A stretch of 39,774 bases of DNA. It comes from Elioraea rosea (GTDB taxonomy: Bacteria; Pseudomonadota; Alphaproteobacteria; Acetobacterales; Acetobacteraceae). This document shows, piece by piece, positions 9,156 to 16,770 of the stretch (position 1 is its first letter; each line of letters begins with the position of its first letter). The DNA is taken from assembly GCF_007644105.1 (NCBI RefSeq), contig NZ_VFAC01000036.1, forward strand, positions 1 to 39,774, given 5' to 3'. A model generated the notes under the pieces. It saw nothing but the letters and a program-made list of their open reading frames with translations, had not been told where the DNA came from and searched no databases. Position numbers and translations under genes: made by a program.

Positions 9156-10269
9156 ATGCCGGGTCGCCGGTCCAGCCGATGCCCTCCGGCGCCTCGCCGG
9201 GCGCGGAGGGGGTGACGAGCACGTCGAGCGCCTCCATCGCCGCGGGGAAGGCATCGATGCAGCCCTTCGCCGTGGCGAGCGCCGCCTCGAGCTTTTCCCC
9301 AGGCAGGTCCATCATCGGTTCGAGCTTCTCGCGCAGCGCGGCGGAGACGAGGTGACGATGCGTCGTCAGCTCCCACCCGATCGAGCGCGCGCTCTCGCCG
9401 TTCATGATGACCGGATGCGCCTCCTCGAGCGCGGCGAAGCGGTCGGGCAAGGCGTGGTCGGTGACCTTGGCGCCGGCCTTGGCGAGGGCTGCGGCCACAC
9501 GCTCCATCAGCGCCTGCGTCTCCGGCGCCGCGGCCTTCCAGGAGGGCGAGCGGCAGAGGCCGATGCGCGGTGCGGCGCCCGGCACCCTGTCCGGGTCGCC
9601 GAGGTCGCGGTTGGAGAGCGTGCCTGCGAACAGCGCGACGTCGGCGACCGACCGCGCCATGCATCCCATCGTATCAAGGCTGTCGGCCATGATCTTCATG
9701 CCCATGCGCGAGATCATGCCGTAGGTCGGCTTGTAGCCGACGACGCCGCAATAGGCGGCGGGGCGGATGATGCTTCCGGCCGTCTGAGTGCCGAAGGCGA
9801 ACGGCACGAACCCGTCCGCCACCGCGGCCGCCGAGCCGGAGGAGGAGCCGCCGGGCGTGTGGGCGAGGTTCGCCGGGTTGCGCGTCGGGCCGGGGTGCCG
9901 GGTCGCGAACTCGGTCGTCACCGTCTTGCCCATCACCACCGCGCCGGCGGCCCTCGCCCAGGCCACGCAGGCGGCATCGCCGCGCGGGCGGTAGCCTGCC
10001 CAGATCGCCGAGTTGTTCTGCGTCGGCATGTCGGCGGTCTCGATCACGTCCTTCACACCGATCGGCAGCCCACCGAGCGGCCTAGCGGGATCGGCGCGGC
10101 GCGCCTGGGCGAGCGCATGGTCGCGATCGAGCCAGGCGAAGGCGCGGACGGAGGGCTCGCGCTCGGCGATCCGGGCGAGGCAGCTTTCCATCAGCGCGAC
10201 GGGTGTGAGCCGCCCCGCCGCCATCGCCGCCCGCGCCTCGGTCGCCGTCATCCGCCACGCCTCAGTCAT
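8998..10269 (-). CDS. Amidase (amidase-signature family)
   Basis: A 423-residue serine hydrolase of the amidase-signature family, which cleaves C-N amide bonds with a Lys-cisSer-Ser triad. The triad is visible as Lys73 (GVKDV), Ser142 in PGGSSSGSAAAV and Ser166 in TQTAGSIIRPA, with spacing that matches known members. The C-terminal LPLGIQIVGRMGEDRAVLAWA is also typical. GAGGAG precedes ATG 10269, so an upstream 12-residue in-frame extension is unlikely. No signal peptide is seen, so it is probably cytosolic; the substrate is unknown. It converges on and overlaps the hydrolase lipoprotein gene by 158 bases. A 108-base spacer separates it from the divergent gene at 10378. Confidence 0.9.
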   Translation of the reverse strand: MTEAWRMTATEARAAMAAGRLTPVALMESCLARIAEREPSVRAFAWLDRDHALAQARRADPARPLGGLPIGVKDVIETADMPTQNNSAIWAGYRPRGDAACVAWARAAGAVVMGKTVTTEFATRHPGPTRNPANLAHTPGGSSSGSAAAVADGFVPFAFGTQTAGSIIRPAAYCGVVGYKPTYGMISRMGMKIMADSLDTMGCMARSVADVALFAGTLSNRDLGDPDRVPGAAPRIGLCRSPSWKAAAPETQALMERVAAALAKAGAKVTDHALPDRFAALEEAHPVIMNGESARSIGWELTTHRHLVSAALREKLEPMMDLPGEKLEAALATAKGCIDAFPAAMEALDVLVTPSAPGEAPEGIGWTGDPAFNYLWTTLRVPCVTVPAGTGPKGLPLGIQIVGRMGEDRAVLAWARWVQNAIA

Positions 10270-10377
10270 TGCAGCTCCTCTCGTGCTCCGCCGCGCGCCC
10301 GGCACTCATCACCTTCTCAAGCGTGCGATCGCGGCTTCGCGCTGGCAAGCCGCCATCGGAGCGTCCATCTTCTGTCG

Positions 10378-10866
10378 ATGCCCGATGGGATACGCTTGAC
10401 CGCGCCGGGCGCAGGCATGCTGCGCTACGACGTTCCCCTGCCGCCCGAGCGTCTGCCGAGCGTCTCTGGCCGCGAGCTCCTCGCCGCCTGGGACGCCGCG
10501 CGCGAGGCTGCCGCCGCGGAGGCCTGGGGCGAGGCCCGCGCCGTCGTGTTCCAGCGCGGCGACGGCGGCGTCACCGAGCTCGTCATCGCCGACGAGGACG
10601 CGCGCTGCTGGGCGGCGGCCGTCGATGCAACGGTCGGCCTCGGCTCGCTCTACGGGCTTGCCGTGTGCTTCCGCCTGCTCGCGCTGATCGAGCTGATGGC
10701 CAACGCCCCCTGGGCGCGGCGCTTCTTCGACATCTCCGCCGACGGCACGGAGATCCACCCCGCGCTCGTGCGCGCCGCTTCGCGTTTTCCGCTTGCGGCG
10801 GACGCACGTTTCGACCATGCCGCACTTCGGGCATCGCTTGCCGTCGCGCTGCCTTCCGCGCCCTGA
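10378..10866 (+). CDS. Hypothetical protein
   Basis: A 162-residue protein I do not recognise. It is acidic to neutral, with a central run ARCWAAAVDATVGLGSLYGL and a hydrophobic segment LAVCFRLLALIELMANAPW, then FFDISADGTEIHPALVRAASRFPL. No signal peptide, metal site or catalytic motif is evident. The reading frame shows normal high-GC coding use and has convincing protein-like sequence. ATG 10378 is the chosen start, with no good ribosome binding site; ATG about 10418 (MLRYDVPLP) is an alternative. It is divergent from the amidase and ends 25 bases before the lipoprotein gene, with which it may be co-transcribed. Confidence 0.65.
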   Translation: MPDGIRLTAPGAGMLRYDVPLPPERLPSVSGRELLAAWDAAREAAAAEAWGEARAVVFQRGDGGVTELVIADEDARCWAAAVDATVGLGSLYGLAVCFRLLALIELMANAPWARRFFDISADGTEIHPALVRAASRFPLAADARFDHAALRASLAVALPSAP

Positions 10867-10891
10867 GCGGCGCCATTCGACAAGGATGCCC

Positions 10892-11368
10892 ATGCGCCCC
10901 CTCGCCCTCGCCCTCGTCGTGCTCGCCGCTGCCTGCGCCGAGCGGCAGGACCATCGAAGCAGCGCCGAGGCGGCCTGCGCGGCCCAGGCCGAGCGCCTGG
11001 TGCTCGACCGCAACCGGGGCCGCAACCTGATGATCGACAGCTCCATGTCCGGCCCCGCGACCCTGATGGAGGAGACGAGCATGAGCGCGGAGTTCGCGCG
11101 GCAGTCGGAGTTCCGCGAGCGCGACAGGCTGACGCGCGAGTGCCTTCAGCGCATCGAGGCGCAGAACCGCCCCGCTGCCGGGCCGGCCGCCGCCGCACCG
11201 GCACCAGCCCCCGCAGCGCTCCCGGCCTCGGCCCAGCCCCCGATGACCGGCACCGGCCAGCCTGCCAGCTCCGAGTTCCGGCGCGGCACGGCCTTGCCGC
11301 CGCCACCGGCCTCCGGCGCTCCGCTGCCTGCGCCAGCGCCCGCGCAGCCTCCCGTTCGCGGCTGGTAG
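10892..11368 (+). CDS. Small lipoprotein with an Ala/Pro-rich tail
   Basis: A 158-residue putative lipoprotein: MRPLALALVVLAAAC gives a signal peptide and lipobox LAAAC. The mature part has a predicted helical stretch with many charged residues (roughly residues 20-95, including RECLQRIEAQ) and two extra Cys, then a low-complexity Ala/Pro-rich tail (roughly 96-158) ending in PVRGW. The family is unknown. AAGG is six bases before ATG 10892, favouring it over ATG 10886. It is followed after nine bases by the VOC gene, so they probably share a transcript. The tail could span toward the cell wall or outer membrane, but this is speculation. Confidence 0.7.
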   Translation: MRPLALALVVLAAACAERQDHRSSAEAACAAQAERLVLDRNRGRNLMIDSSMSGPATLMEETSMSAEFARQSEFRERDRLTRECLQRIEAQNRPAAGPAAAAPAPAPAALPASAQPPMTGTGQPASSEFRRGTALPPPPASGAPLPAPAPAQPPVRGW

Positions 11369-11377
11369 GCGGGGGCG

Positions 11378-11755
11378 ATGCGGCTCGGGCACCTCTCCCT
11401 CGGCGTGTCCGACCTTTCCCGCGCGATCGCCTTCTACGATGCGGCCCTCGCCCCGCTCGGCGGGGCGCGCGTGTGGTCGAACGAGCGTGGCGCGGGGTAT
11501 GGCCCGCCTGGTCAGGGCGACCTTCTCGCGCTGAAGCTGCAGAACGGGACGGTGACACCGCCGGGCCCCGGCTTCCACCTCGCCTTCGACGCGCCCGACC
11601 GTGCGGCGGTCGACGCCTTCCATGCAGCGGCGCTCGCGCAAGGCGGGCGCTGCGACGGACCGCCCGGGCTGAGGCCGCATTACGGCCCGACCTACTACGC
11701 CGCCTTCGTGGTCGACCCCGACGGCAACAAGCTCGAGGCCGTGTTCCAGGACTGA
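11378..11755 (+). CDS. VOC family metalloprotein (glyoxalase/dioxygenase-like)
   Basis: A 125-residue single-domain protein of the vicinal-oxygen-chelate family. It opens with LGHLSLGVSDLSRAIAFYDA, then GFHLAFDAPDRAAVDAFHAAA, and closes with YYAAFVVDPDGNKLEAVF, all typical of the family. His5, His67 and Glu120 are candidates for the three metal ligands. The reaction (isomerase, dioxygenase, glutathione transferase or antibiotic binding) cannot be told from sequence. ATG 11378 follows a G-rich stretch nine bases after the lipoprotein stop. It converges with a small minus-strand membrane gene, with four bases between stops. Confidence 0.87.
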   Translation: MRLGHLSLGVSDLSRAIAFYDAALAPLGGARVWSNERGAGYGPPGQGDLLALKLQNGTVTPPGPGFHLAFDAPDRAAVDAFHAAALAQGGRCDGPPGLRPHYGPTYYAAFVVDPDGNKLEAVFQD

Positions 11756-11759
11756 GGGC

Positions 11760-11999
11760 TCAGCGGCAGGTGTAGGTGCGGTATCCGTGCCCCTCGAACG
11801 GGCGGCACTCGTAGATGCCGAGAGGCTCGATCACGGAGGTGTAGGTGATCGTGAGGACGACGATCGACAGAAGCCAGAGCCCCAGCCACTGCATCGGCTG
11901 GACGCCTTGCTTCCCCAGGTCCTTGCGGACGATGGCAACCAGCAGCGCCAGGGACGCGGCAATGGCCATTGCGGAAGCGAACACCGTGAGCGCCGGCAT
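11760..11999 (-). CDS. Small membrane protein, unknown
   Basis: A 79-residue protein with two hydrophobic segments: ALTVFASAMAIAASLALLVAIV near the N-terminus and MQWLGLWLLSIVVLTITYTSVI in the middle. It ends with a soluble tail containing two Cys (YECRPFEGHGYRTYTCR), which could form a disulfide if periplasmic. GAGGAGG lies eight bases before ATG 11999, so the start is well supported and a longer upstream extension is unlikely. The family is not recognised. The next minus-strand gene upstream (12117-12308) is also a two-helix protein, 117 bases away. Confidence 0.6.
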   Translation of the reverse strand: MPALTVFASAMAIAASLALLVAIVRKDLGKQGVQPMQWLGLWLLSIVVLTITYTSVIEPLGIYECRPFEGHGYRTYTCR

Positions 12000-12116
12000 G
12001 GCGGGCCTCCTCGTGCCCCGACGCTGGCGGGCGCCCCACCCGAGGCCGCTCGCACCAGCGCGCAGGGCATCAAGCCAGGGCGATGAGCCTCGGCGCTGCG
12101 CCCGGGAGCACACTCC

Positions 12117-12308
12117 TCACCGGAGCCCAACCCCCATCGGCGCGAGCACAAGGGAATAGAGCGCAAGCACTCCGGCAAGGACGGCTGCCCAGAGCACGGC
12201 CCAGCGCAGGACCGGCGCGCCGGAGCTGCCAAGGCGGCGCGCGATCGGCCAAAGGATCACAAGCATCGCGATGCCCCCGACGAGCGCCGCGATCTGTCCG
12301 GTTTCCAT
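12117..12308 (-). CDS. Small two-helix membrane protein, unknown
   Basis: A 63-residue protein with two transmembrane segments, IAALVGGIAMLVILWPIA and VLRWAVLWAAVLAGVLALYSLV, joined by RRLGSSGAP. GGAGG sits four bases before ATG 12308. The family is not recognised. It is divergent from the metallo-hydrolase gene, whose start is 47 bases away. It could share a transcript with the downstream 79-residue membrane protein gene. Confidence 0.55.
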   Translation of the reverse strand: METGQIAALVGGIAMLVILWPIARRLGSSGAPVLRWAVLWAAVLAGVLALYSLVLAPMGVGLR

Positions 12309-12354
12309 GCCACCTCCATCGCCAATCCTGCACGCCATGCCTACTCTGGCCGCC

Positions 12355-13932
12355 ATGGACCCGACCCTCACGTTCCACGGTGCGGCCGGCACCGTCACCG
12401 GAAGCTGCCTCCGCCTCTCCGCCAACGGCGCGGAGATCCTGATCGACTGCGGCCTGTTCCAGGGGCCGAAGACGATCAAGTCGCTGAACTGGCGGCCCTT
12501 CCCGTTCGACCCGAAGCGGATCGACGCCGTGCTGCTCACCCACGCCCATATCGACCATGCCGGGCTGATCCCCAAGCTCGTGCGCGAGGGGTTCCACGGC
12601 CGCGTGCACGCCACGGCAGCGACGGTCGATCTCGCCGCGGTCATGCTTCCCGACAGCGGCTACATCCAGGAAACCGAGGTCGAGCGGCTGAACCGCCGCA
12701 ACGCAGCGCGCGGGCGCGAGCTCGTCACGCCGATCTACACCCGCGCCGACGCGGAGGCCTCGCTCGACCGGTTCCACGTGGAGCCCTATGGGCGGTGGAT
12801 CCCGCTCGCAGGCGGCGTCCGCGCGCGGTTCTGGAACGCGGGGCACCTGCTCGGCTCGGCCTCGGTCGAGATCGAGATCCCCCGCGAAGGGGCCGAGGCG
12901 GCGCGGCTTCTCGTCTCCGGTGACATCGGCCCGGGCGGCAAGGCCTTCGTCGAGGACGCCGAAGCCCCGCACGGCATCGACTTTCTCGTGGTCGAAAGCA
13001 CCTACGGCAACCGCGAGCGCGACGACCCCTCGCCCGCCGAACGGCGCGGGCTTCTCGCGGCCGAGGTGCGCGCCGCGATGGCGGCAGGCGGCAACCTCCT
13101 GATGCCGGCCTTCGCGGTCGAGCGCACGCAGGAACTCCTGCACGACCTCGACCTCATGATGGAGCGTCGCGAGCTGCCCGCCCTTCCCGTGGTGATCGAC
13201 AGCCCGCTTGCGACGGAGGCGACGGCCGCCTTTCGCAAGCACCTCAAGGAGCTTCCGGAGGAGACCGAGCCGGCAGAGACGTTCCTCGCCGGGCCGAACA
13301 TCCGCTTCACCCGCACGGTCGACGACAGCAAGGCGCTGAACAGGATCGGGGCGGGCATCGTCATCCTCTCCGCATCCGGCATGGCCGATGCCGGGCGCAT
13401 CCGCCATCACCTTCTCAACAATCTCTGGCGGCCGCAGTCGACGGTGCTGTTCACCGGCTACCAGGCGCCGGGAACGCTCGGGCGGCTGCTCGTCGACGGC
13501 GCCAAAGCGGTGTCGATCATGGGCCAGGAAGTGGCGGTGCGCGCGCGCATCCGCACGCTCGACTGCTACTCCGGCCACGCCGACCGGCGCGACCTGATTG
13601 CCTGGACGAATGCGCGGCGGCCCGTTCGGCAGGGCATCTTCCTGGTGCACGGCGAGGACGACGCCCGCGCGAGCCTCGCCGAGGCGCTGCGGGGCGAGCG
13701 CCCGCCCGTGTTCCTGCCGGAGATGGACGCCGCCTACGCCCTTCCCGCCGACGGCCCGGCTCGCCCGCGCGGCGCCGCCCCGCGGCTCGCCCCGAGCCAG
13801 GCCCATGCGGTGCATGACTGGCACAACGAGCGTGCCGCACTTGTGCTCGAACTCCGCCGCCGCCTCGAGGACGCACCGGACGACGAAGCGCGCGAGAGGC
13901 TGCTCCACCGCGTGCGCGACGCGCTGGCGTGA
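12355..13932 (+). CDS. Beta-CASP metallo-beta-lactamase-fold hydrolase (RNA-processing exonuclease type)
   Basis: A 525-residue cytosolic metallohydrolase. The zinc motif HAHIDH lies in LLTHAHIDHAGLIPKL. Other fold landmarks are FHGAAGTVTGSCLRL at the N-terminus, NAGHLLGSASVEIEI, LLVSGDIGP and the YSGHADRRDLIAW histidine near the C-terminus. An inserted beta-CASP domain (about 195-380) contains PAFAVERTQELLHDLDLM and VILSASGMADAGRI. The group is often annotated as RNA-specificity exonuclease; nuclease activity is inferred, not shown. ATG 12355 is chosen by homology; in-frame ATG 12337 is an alternative, and neither has a strong ribosome binding site. A tandem 12-base duplication covers its stop codon. 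Confidence 0.9.
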   Translation: MDPTLTFHGAAGTVTGSCLRLSANGAEILIDCGLFQGPKTIKSLNWRPFPFDPKRIDAVLLTHAHIDHAGLIPKLVREGFHGRVHATAATVDLAAVMLPDSGYIQETEVERLNRRNAARGRELVTPIYTRADAEASLDRFHVEPYGRWIPLAGGVRARFWNAGHLLGSASVEIEIPREGAEAARLLVSGDIGPGGKAFVEDAEAPHGIDFLVVESTYGNRERDDPSPAERRGLLAAEVRAAMAAGGNLLMPAFAVERTQELLHDLDLMMERRELPALPVVIDSPLATEATAAFRKHLKELPEETEPAETFLAGPNIRFTRTVDDSKALNRIGAGIVILSASGMADAGRIRHHLLNNLWRPQSTVLFTGYQAPGTLGRLLVDGAKAVSIMGQEVAVRARIRTLDCYSGHADRRDLIAWTNARRPVRQGIFLVHGEDDARASLAEALRGERPPVFLPEMDAAYALPADGPARPRGAAPRLAPSQAHAVHDWHNERAALVLELRRRLEDAPDDEARERLLHRVRDALA

Positions 13933-13952
13933 GAGGCCGCGTGAGAGGCCGC
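13929..13952 (+). repeat. Perfect 12-base tandem duplication spanning a stop codon
   Basis: GTGAGAGGCCGC occurs twice head to tail (13929-13940 and 13941-13952). The TGA stop of the metallo-hydrolase lies in copy 1, and copy 2 supplies a second in-frame TGA four codons later (13942-13944). This looks like replication slippage; the protein end is unaffected. Confidence 0.85.
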
Positions 13953-13983
13953 GGCGCACCGCACGCGGCCCTACGCGAGAAAA

Positions 13984-13997
13984 TCCTGCCGGCAGGA
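13984..13997. promoter_or_regulatory. Perfect 14-base palindrome between the metallo-hydrolase and MFS genes
   Basis: TCCTGCCGGCAGGA reads the same on both strands. It lies in the 242-base spacer 13933-14174, which holds no gene I can support. It could be an operator for the MFS gene or part of a weak terminator; there is no T-run and no regulator is encoded next to it. Confidence 0.25.
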
Positions 13998-14174
13998 AGG
14001 CTCAAATCGCCCGCAATCGGGCAGGGCGACCGTCCCATCGCCGGCCAGGGGCTGCAACCGAAGCGGGCGCGAGATCGACCAGAGGCGACACAACCGCGCC
14101 TGATCCTGTCGTAGCAGCACGGCGCGACCCGCCTTGCCGCTCCGGGCGCGCGGGGCGATGCTCGCGCCACCCGC

Positions 14175-15440
14175 ATGTCCTCCCCCGCCGCCTCAGGCCT
14201 CGTCTCGATCCGTCGCACCTTGCGCTCACGCAACGGGCGCGTGTTCTTCGGCGGCTCCCTCCTGGCCTGGACGGGGCTCTGGATGCAGCGCATCGCCGTC
14301 GGCTGGCTGGCGTGGGACCTCTCGGGCTCCGCCTTCTGGCTCGGCGTCGTTGCCTTCGCCGACCTCTTTCCCGCCGTTGTGGTGAGCCCGATCGCCGGCG
14401 CGGTGGCCGACAGGACCGACCGCGTGCGGCTGACGATGACGGTGCAGTCGATCGTCGTGGTCCAGGCCGCCCTGCTCGCCACGCTCACCGCGCTCGGCGA
14501 GATCTCGATCCCCCGCCTGATCGCGCTCGAGCTCGTCCTCGGCGTGGCGCAGTCCTTCGCGCAGCCCGCGCGGCAGTCGCTTATGCCGGGCCTCGTGCCG
14601 CGGGAGGACCTGCCAGGTGCGGTGGCGTTGAATAGCCTCACCTTCAACGTCGCCCGCTTCACCGGCCCCGCGCTCGCCGGGCTGCTCATCGTCGAGACCT
14701 CGATCGCCGTGCCGATCGCGGCGAACGGGCTCTTCTACCTGATCGCCACCGCCTCGCTCCTGCTTCTGCGCGTCGATCCGGCAGACAGGATCGGCCATGC
14801 GCCCTCGCGCTCGATCCTGGCCGAGATGGTCGACGGCTTCCGCTACGTCGCGCGGCATCCGGGCATCGGGCGGATCATGCTGTTCGCCGGCGTGATCGGC
14901 GTGTTCGCCCGGCCGATGCTCGAGCTGATGCCTGCCTTCGCGGACGGCCTGTTCCAGAAGGGAGCCGAGGGGCTCGCCATGCTGACCTCGACGACGGGCC
15001 TCGGCGCGCTCGTCGCCGGCATCGTCTTCGTCACGCGCGGCGGCATCCGGGGGATGACGCTGATCGCGCTGATCGCCGGTCTCTCCATCGCGCTCGGCGC
15101 GCTCCTGATGGCAGCGACGGACATCTTCGCGATCGGCCTTCTCGGCGCCGCGGCCTCGGCTGCGGCCCAGGTGGTGCACGGCATCGCGGTGCAGACGCTC
15201 GCTCAGACGGCGTCCGACCGCACGATGCGCGGGCGGGTGATGTCGATCTGGGGGCTGATCGTGCGCGCCTGCCCTGCCGTCGGCGCGCTGTCGCTCGGCG
15301 CGCTTGCGGAGGCGATCGGGCTCAGGCCGGCGGTGCTTCTGTTCGTCGCCCTCTGTATCCCCGTGTTCCTCTGGGGCATGAAGCGGCGGAAGCGTGTCGC
15401 GGCCGCGCTCGAGCGCGGGCTCGGCCCGAAGCGGACATGA
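14175..15440 (+). CDS. Major facilitator superfamily transporter
   Basis: A 421-residue integral membrane transporter with about 11-12 hydrophobic helices. The start has an amphipathic lead, then FGGSLLAWTGLWMQRIAVGW, and an MFS motif-A-like loop reading AGAVADRTDRVRL after the second helix. A second loop, DGFRYVARHPGIGRI, joins the halves, and the C-terminal helices run to a basic tail. It resembles the EntS/DHA3-type exporters of the MFS; the substrate is unknown. ATG 14175 has no strong ribosome binding site. The gene ends inside a tandem 17-base duplication, and the next gene (an oxidoreductase) starts 27 bases later and is likely co-transcribed. Confidence 0.9.
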   Translation: MSSPAASGLVSIRRTLRSRNGRVFFGGSLLAWTGLWMQRIAVGWLAWDLSGSAFWLGVVAFADLFPAVVVSPIAGAVADRTDRVRLTMTVQSIVVVQAALLATLTALGEISIPRLIALELVLGVAQSFAQPARQSLMPGLVPREDLPGAVALNSLTFNVARFTGPALAGLLIVETSIAVPIAANGLFYLIATASLLLLRVDPADRIGHAPSRSILAEMVDGFRYVARHPGIGRIMLFAGVIGVFARPMLELMPAFADGLFQKGAEGLAMLTSTTGLGALVAGIVFVTRGGIRGMTLIALIAGLSIALGALLMAATDIFAIGLLGAAASAAAQVVHGIAVQTLAQTASDRTMRGRVMSIWGLIVRACPAVGALSLGALAEAIGLRPAVLLFVALCIPVFLWGMKRRKRVAAALERGLGPKRT

Positions 15441-15458
15441 ACCCGAAGCGGACATGAA
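15425..15458 (+). repeat. Perfect 17-base tandem duplication spanning the MFS stop codon
   Basis: Two head-to-tail copies of a 17-base unit beginning CCCGAAGCGG lie at 15425-15441 and 15442-15458. The MFS TGA (15438-15440) is in copy 1. The unit is not a multiple of three, so the second TGA is in another frame. Copy 2 lies just upstream of the oxidoreductase ribosome binding site and lengthens the intergenic spacer. Confidence 0.88.
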
Positions 15459-15467
15459 AGAGAGACC

Positions 15468-16445
15468 ATGATGCTGGATGCGGCGATCGTCGGGATGGGG
15501 CGCTGGGGGCGTGTGCTGGTCGAAAGCGTGCAGGGCAGGAGCGAGGCGATCCGCTTCGTCGCCGGCTCGACCGGGACGCCGGAGAAGGCGCGCGACTATG
15601 CCGCGGAGAAGGGCATCACGCTCCACCCGAGCTACGAGGCCGTGCTGGCCGACCCGCGCGTGAAGGCCGTGGTTCTCGCCTCGCCGCATTCGCAGCACGC
15701 CCGCCAGGTGATCGACGCGGCGAAGGCGGGCAAGCAGATTTTCGTCGAGAAGCCGTTCACGCTGACGAAGGCCGATGCCGAAGCGGCCGTCGCTGCCGTG
15801 CGCGCTGCCGGCGTCACGATGGCGCTCGGGCACAATCGCCGCTTCCTTCCCGCCGCGCGAAGGCTCAGGGAGATGATCGAGGCAGGCGAGCTCGGCACCA
15901 TCCTTCACATCGAGGGCAACATCTCCGGCCCCGGCGCGCTCGCCTACAAGCCGGGCATGTGGCGCGCCGACCCGTCGGAGAGCCCTGCGGGCGGCCTCGC
16001 AGGCATGGGCATCCACATGGTCGACATGTTCCGGATGCTGTGCGGGGAGATGCGGGCCGTCTCGGTCGTCTCGCACGCACGCGTCGCGACGAACGGGCTC
16101 GACGACACGACGGCGATGCTCCTGCGCTTCGCCTCCGGCATGACCGGCACGCTGACGACGCTCGCCGCGACGCCGCGGCTATGGCGCGTGCAGGTGTTCG
16201 GCTCGAAGGCCTGGGTGGAGATGTGGGGCACGAACAAGCTCGTGGTCGGCCGCGAGGGAGCCGAGCACGAGCACGTCCGATTCGACCCGGTCGACATCGA
16301 GCGCGCCGAGCTCGAAGCCTTCGCCGCTGCGGCGGCGGGCGGCGCGCCCTACCCGCTCAGCCTCGAGGAGGCCGTGCATTCCGCCGCGGTGTTCGAGGCG
16401 ATCGCGAAGGGCGCGCGGCAGGACGGCTGGATCGCGGTGGCGTGA
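15468..16445 (+). CDS. Gfo/Idh/MocA family NAD(P)-dependent oxidoreductase
   Basis: A 325-residue cytosolic oxidoreductase. An N-terminal Rossmann fold opens with DAAIVGMGRWGRVLVES (glycine-rich loop). The family's Lys-Pro signature appears as IFVEKPFTLTKADAEA. The C-terminal catalytic domain includes GNISGPGAL, the GGLAGMGIHMVDMFRMLCGE segment and FASGMTGTLTTLAATPR, where the GIHMVDM His is a likely catalytic residue. These enzymes act on sugars, inositols or their derivatives; the substrate is unknown. AGAGAGA precedes ATG 15468, with a second ATG immediately following. It lies downstream of the MFS gene, so the two might handle the same compound, but that is inference. Confidence 0.9.
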   Translation: MMLDAAIVGMGRWGRVLVESVQGRSEAIRFVAGSTGTPEKARDYAAEKGITLHPSYEAVLADPRVKAVVLASPHSQHARQVIDAAKAGKQIFVEKPFTLTKADAEAAVAAVRAAGVTMALGHNRRFLPAARRLREMIEAGELGTILHIEGNISGPGALAYKPGMWRADPSESPAGGLAGMGIHMVDMFRMLCGEMRAVSVVSHARVATNGLDDTTAMLLRFASGMTGTLTTLAATPRLWRVQVFGSKAWVEMWGTNKLVVGREGAEHEHVRFDPVDIERAELEAFAAAAAGGAPYPLSLEEAVHSAAVFEAIAKGARQDGWIAVA

Positions 16446-16482
16446 CGTGGCGGGGACGGCGCCTGCGCGGTATGTTCCCGGC

Positions 16483-16770
16483 ATGACGACACGACGCGTC
16501 CTGCTCGCCGCAGTGCTGGCGCCTCTCGCCGCCCCTGCCCACGCCTTCCGCCTCGAACAGGCCGATGGCGAGACGGAATCGCTCCTCTCCGAGCGTGCCG
16601 CCGCGTGCAGCGCGGCATCGGATCACGATGCCCTGCGCGCGAAGCTCGAGGCGGCGCTTGCGGCGGCGGACGAGGAGGCGGCGGTCGAGGCCGTGCGCGC
16701 GGCGCTCGGCACCTGCCCCACTTGCGGTTGCGGCCTCGCCTTCGCAGCCATGGAGACGCTGCGCTTCTAG
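16483..16770 (+). CDS. Small secreted protein with a C-terminal CPTCGCG motif
   Basis: A 95-residue protein with a signal peptide (MTTRRVLLAAVLAPLAAPAHA, cut after the Ala-x-Ala) and a short, mostly helical, Ala/Glu-rich mature region. It has one Cys in the middle (ERAAACSAAS) and a cluster TCPTCGCGLAFAAME near the end. The Cys cluster could bind metal or form disulfides. The family is not recognised. It follows the oxidoreductase by 37 bases and ends on a palindromic CTAG shared with the convergent DoxX stop. Confidence 0.6.
   Translation: MTTRRVLLAAVLAPLAAPAHAFRLEQADGETESLLSERAAACSAASDHDALRAKLEAALAAADEEAAVEAVRAALGTCPTCGCGLAFAAMETLRF

Noticed and set aside
12070-13959. A 629-codon minus-strand frame opposite the beta-CASP gene
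   Set aside because: Its residues are a shadow of the metallo-hydrolase, which has its full zinc and fold motifs on the plus strand.
14226-16076. A 616-codon minus-strand frame opposite the MFS and oxidoreductase genes
   Set aside because: Extreme Arg/His/Asp/Glu content and two real genes on the other strand mark it as a shadow.
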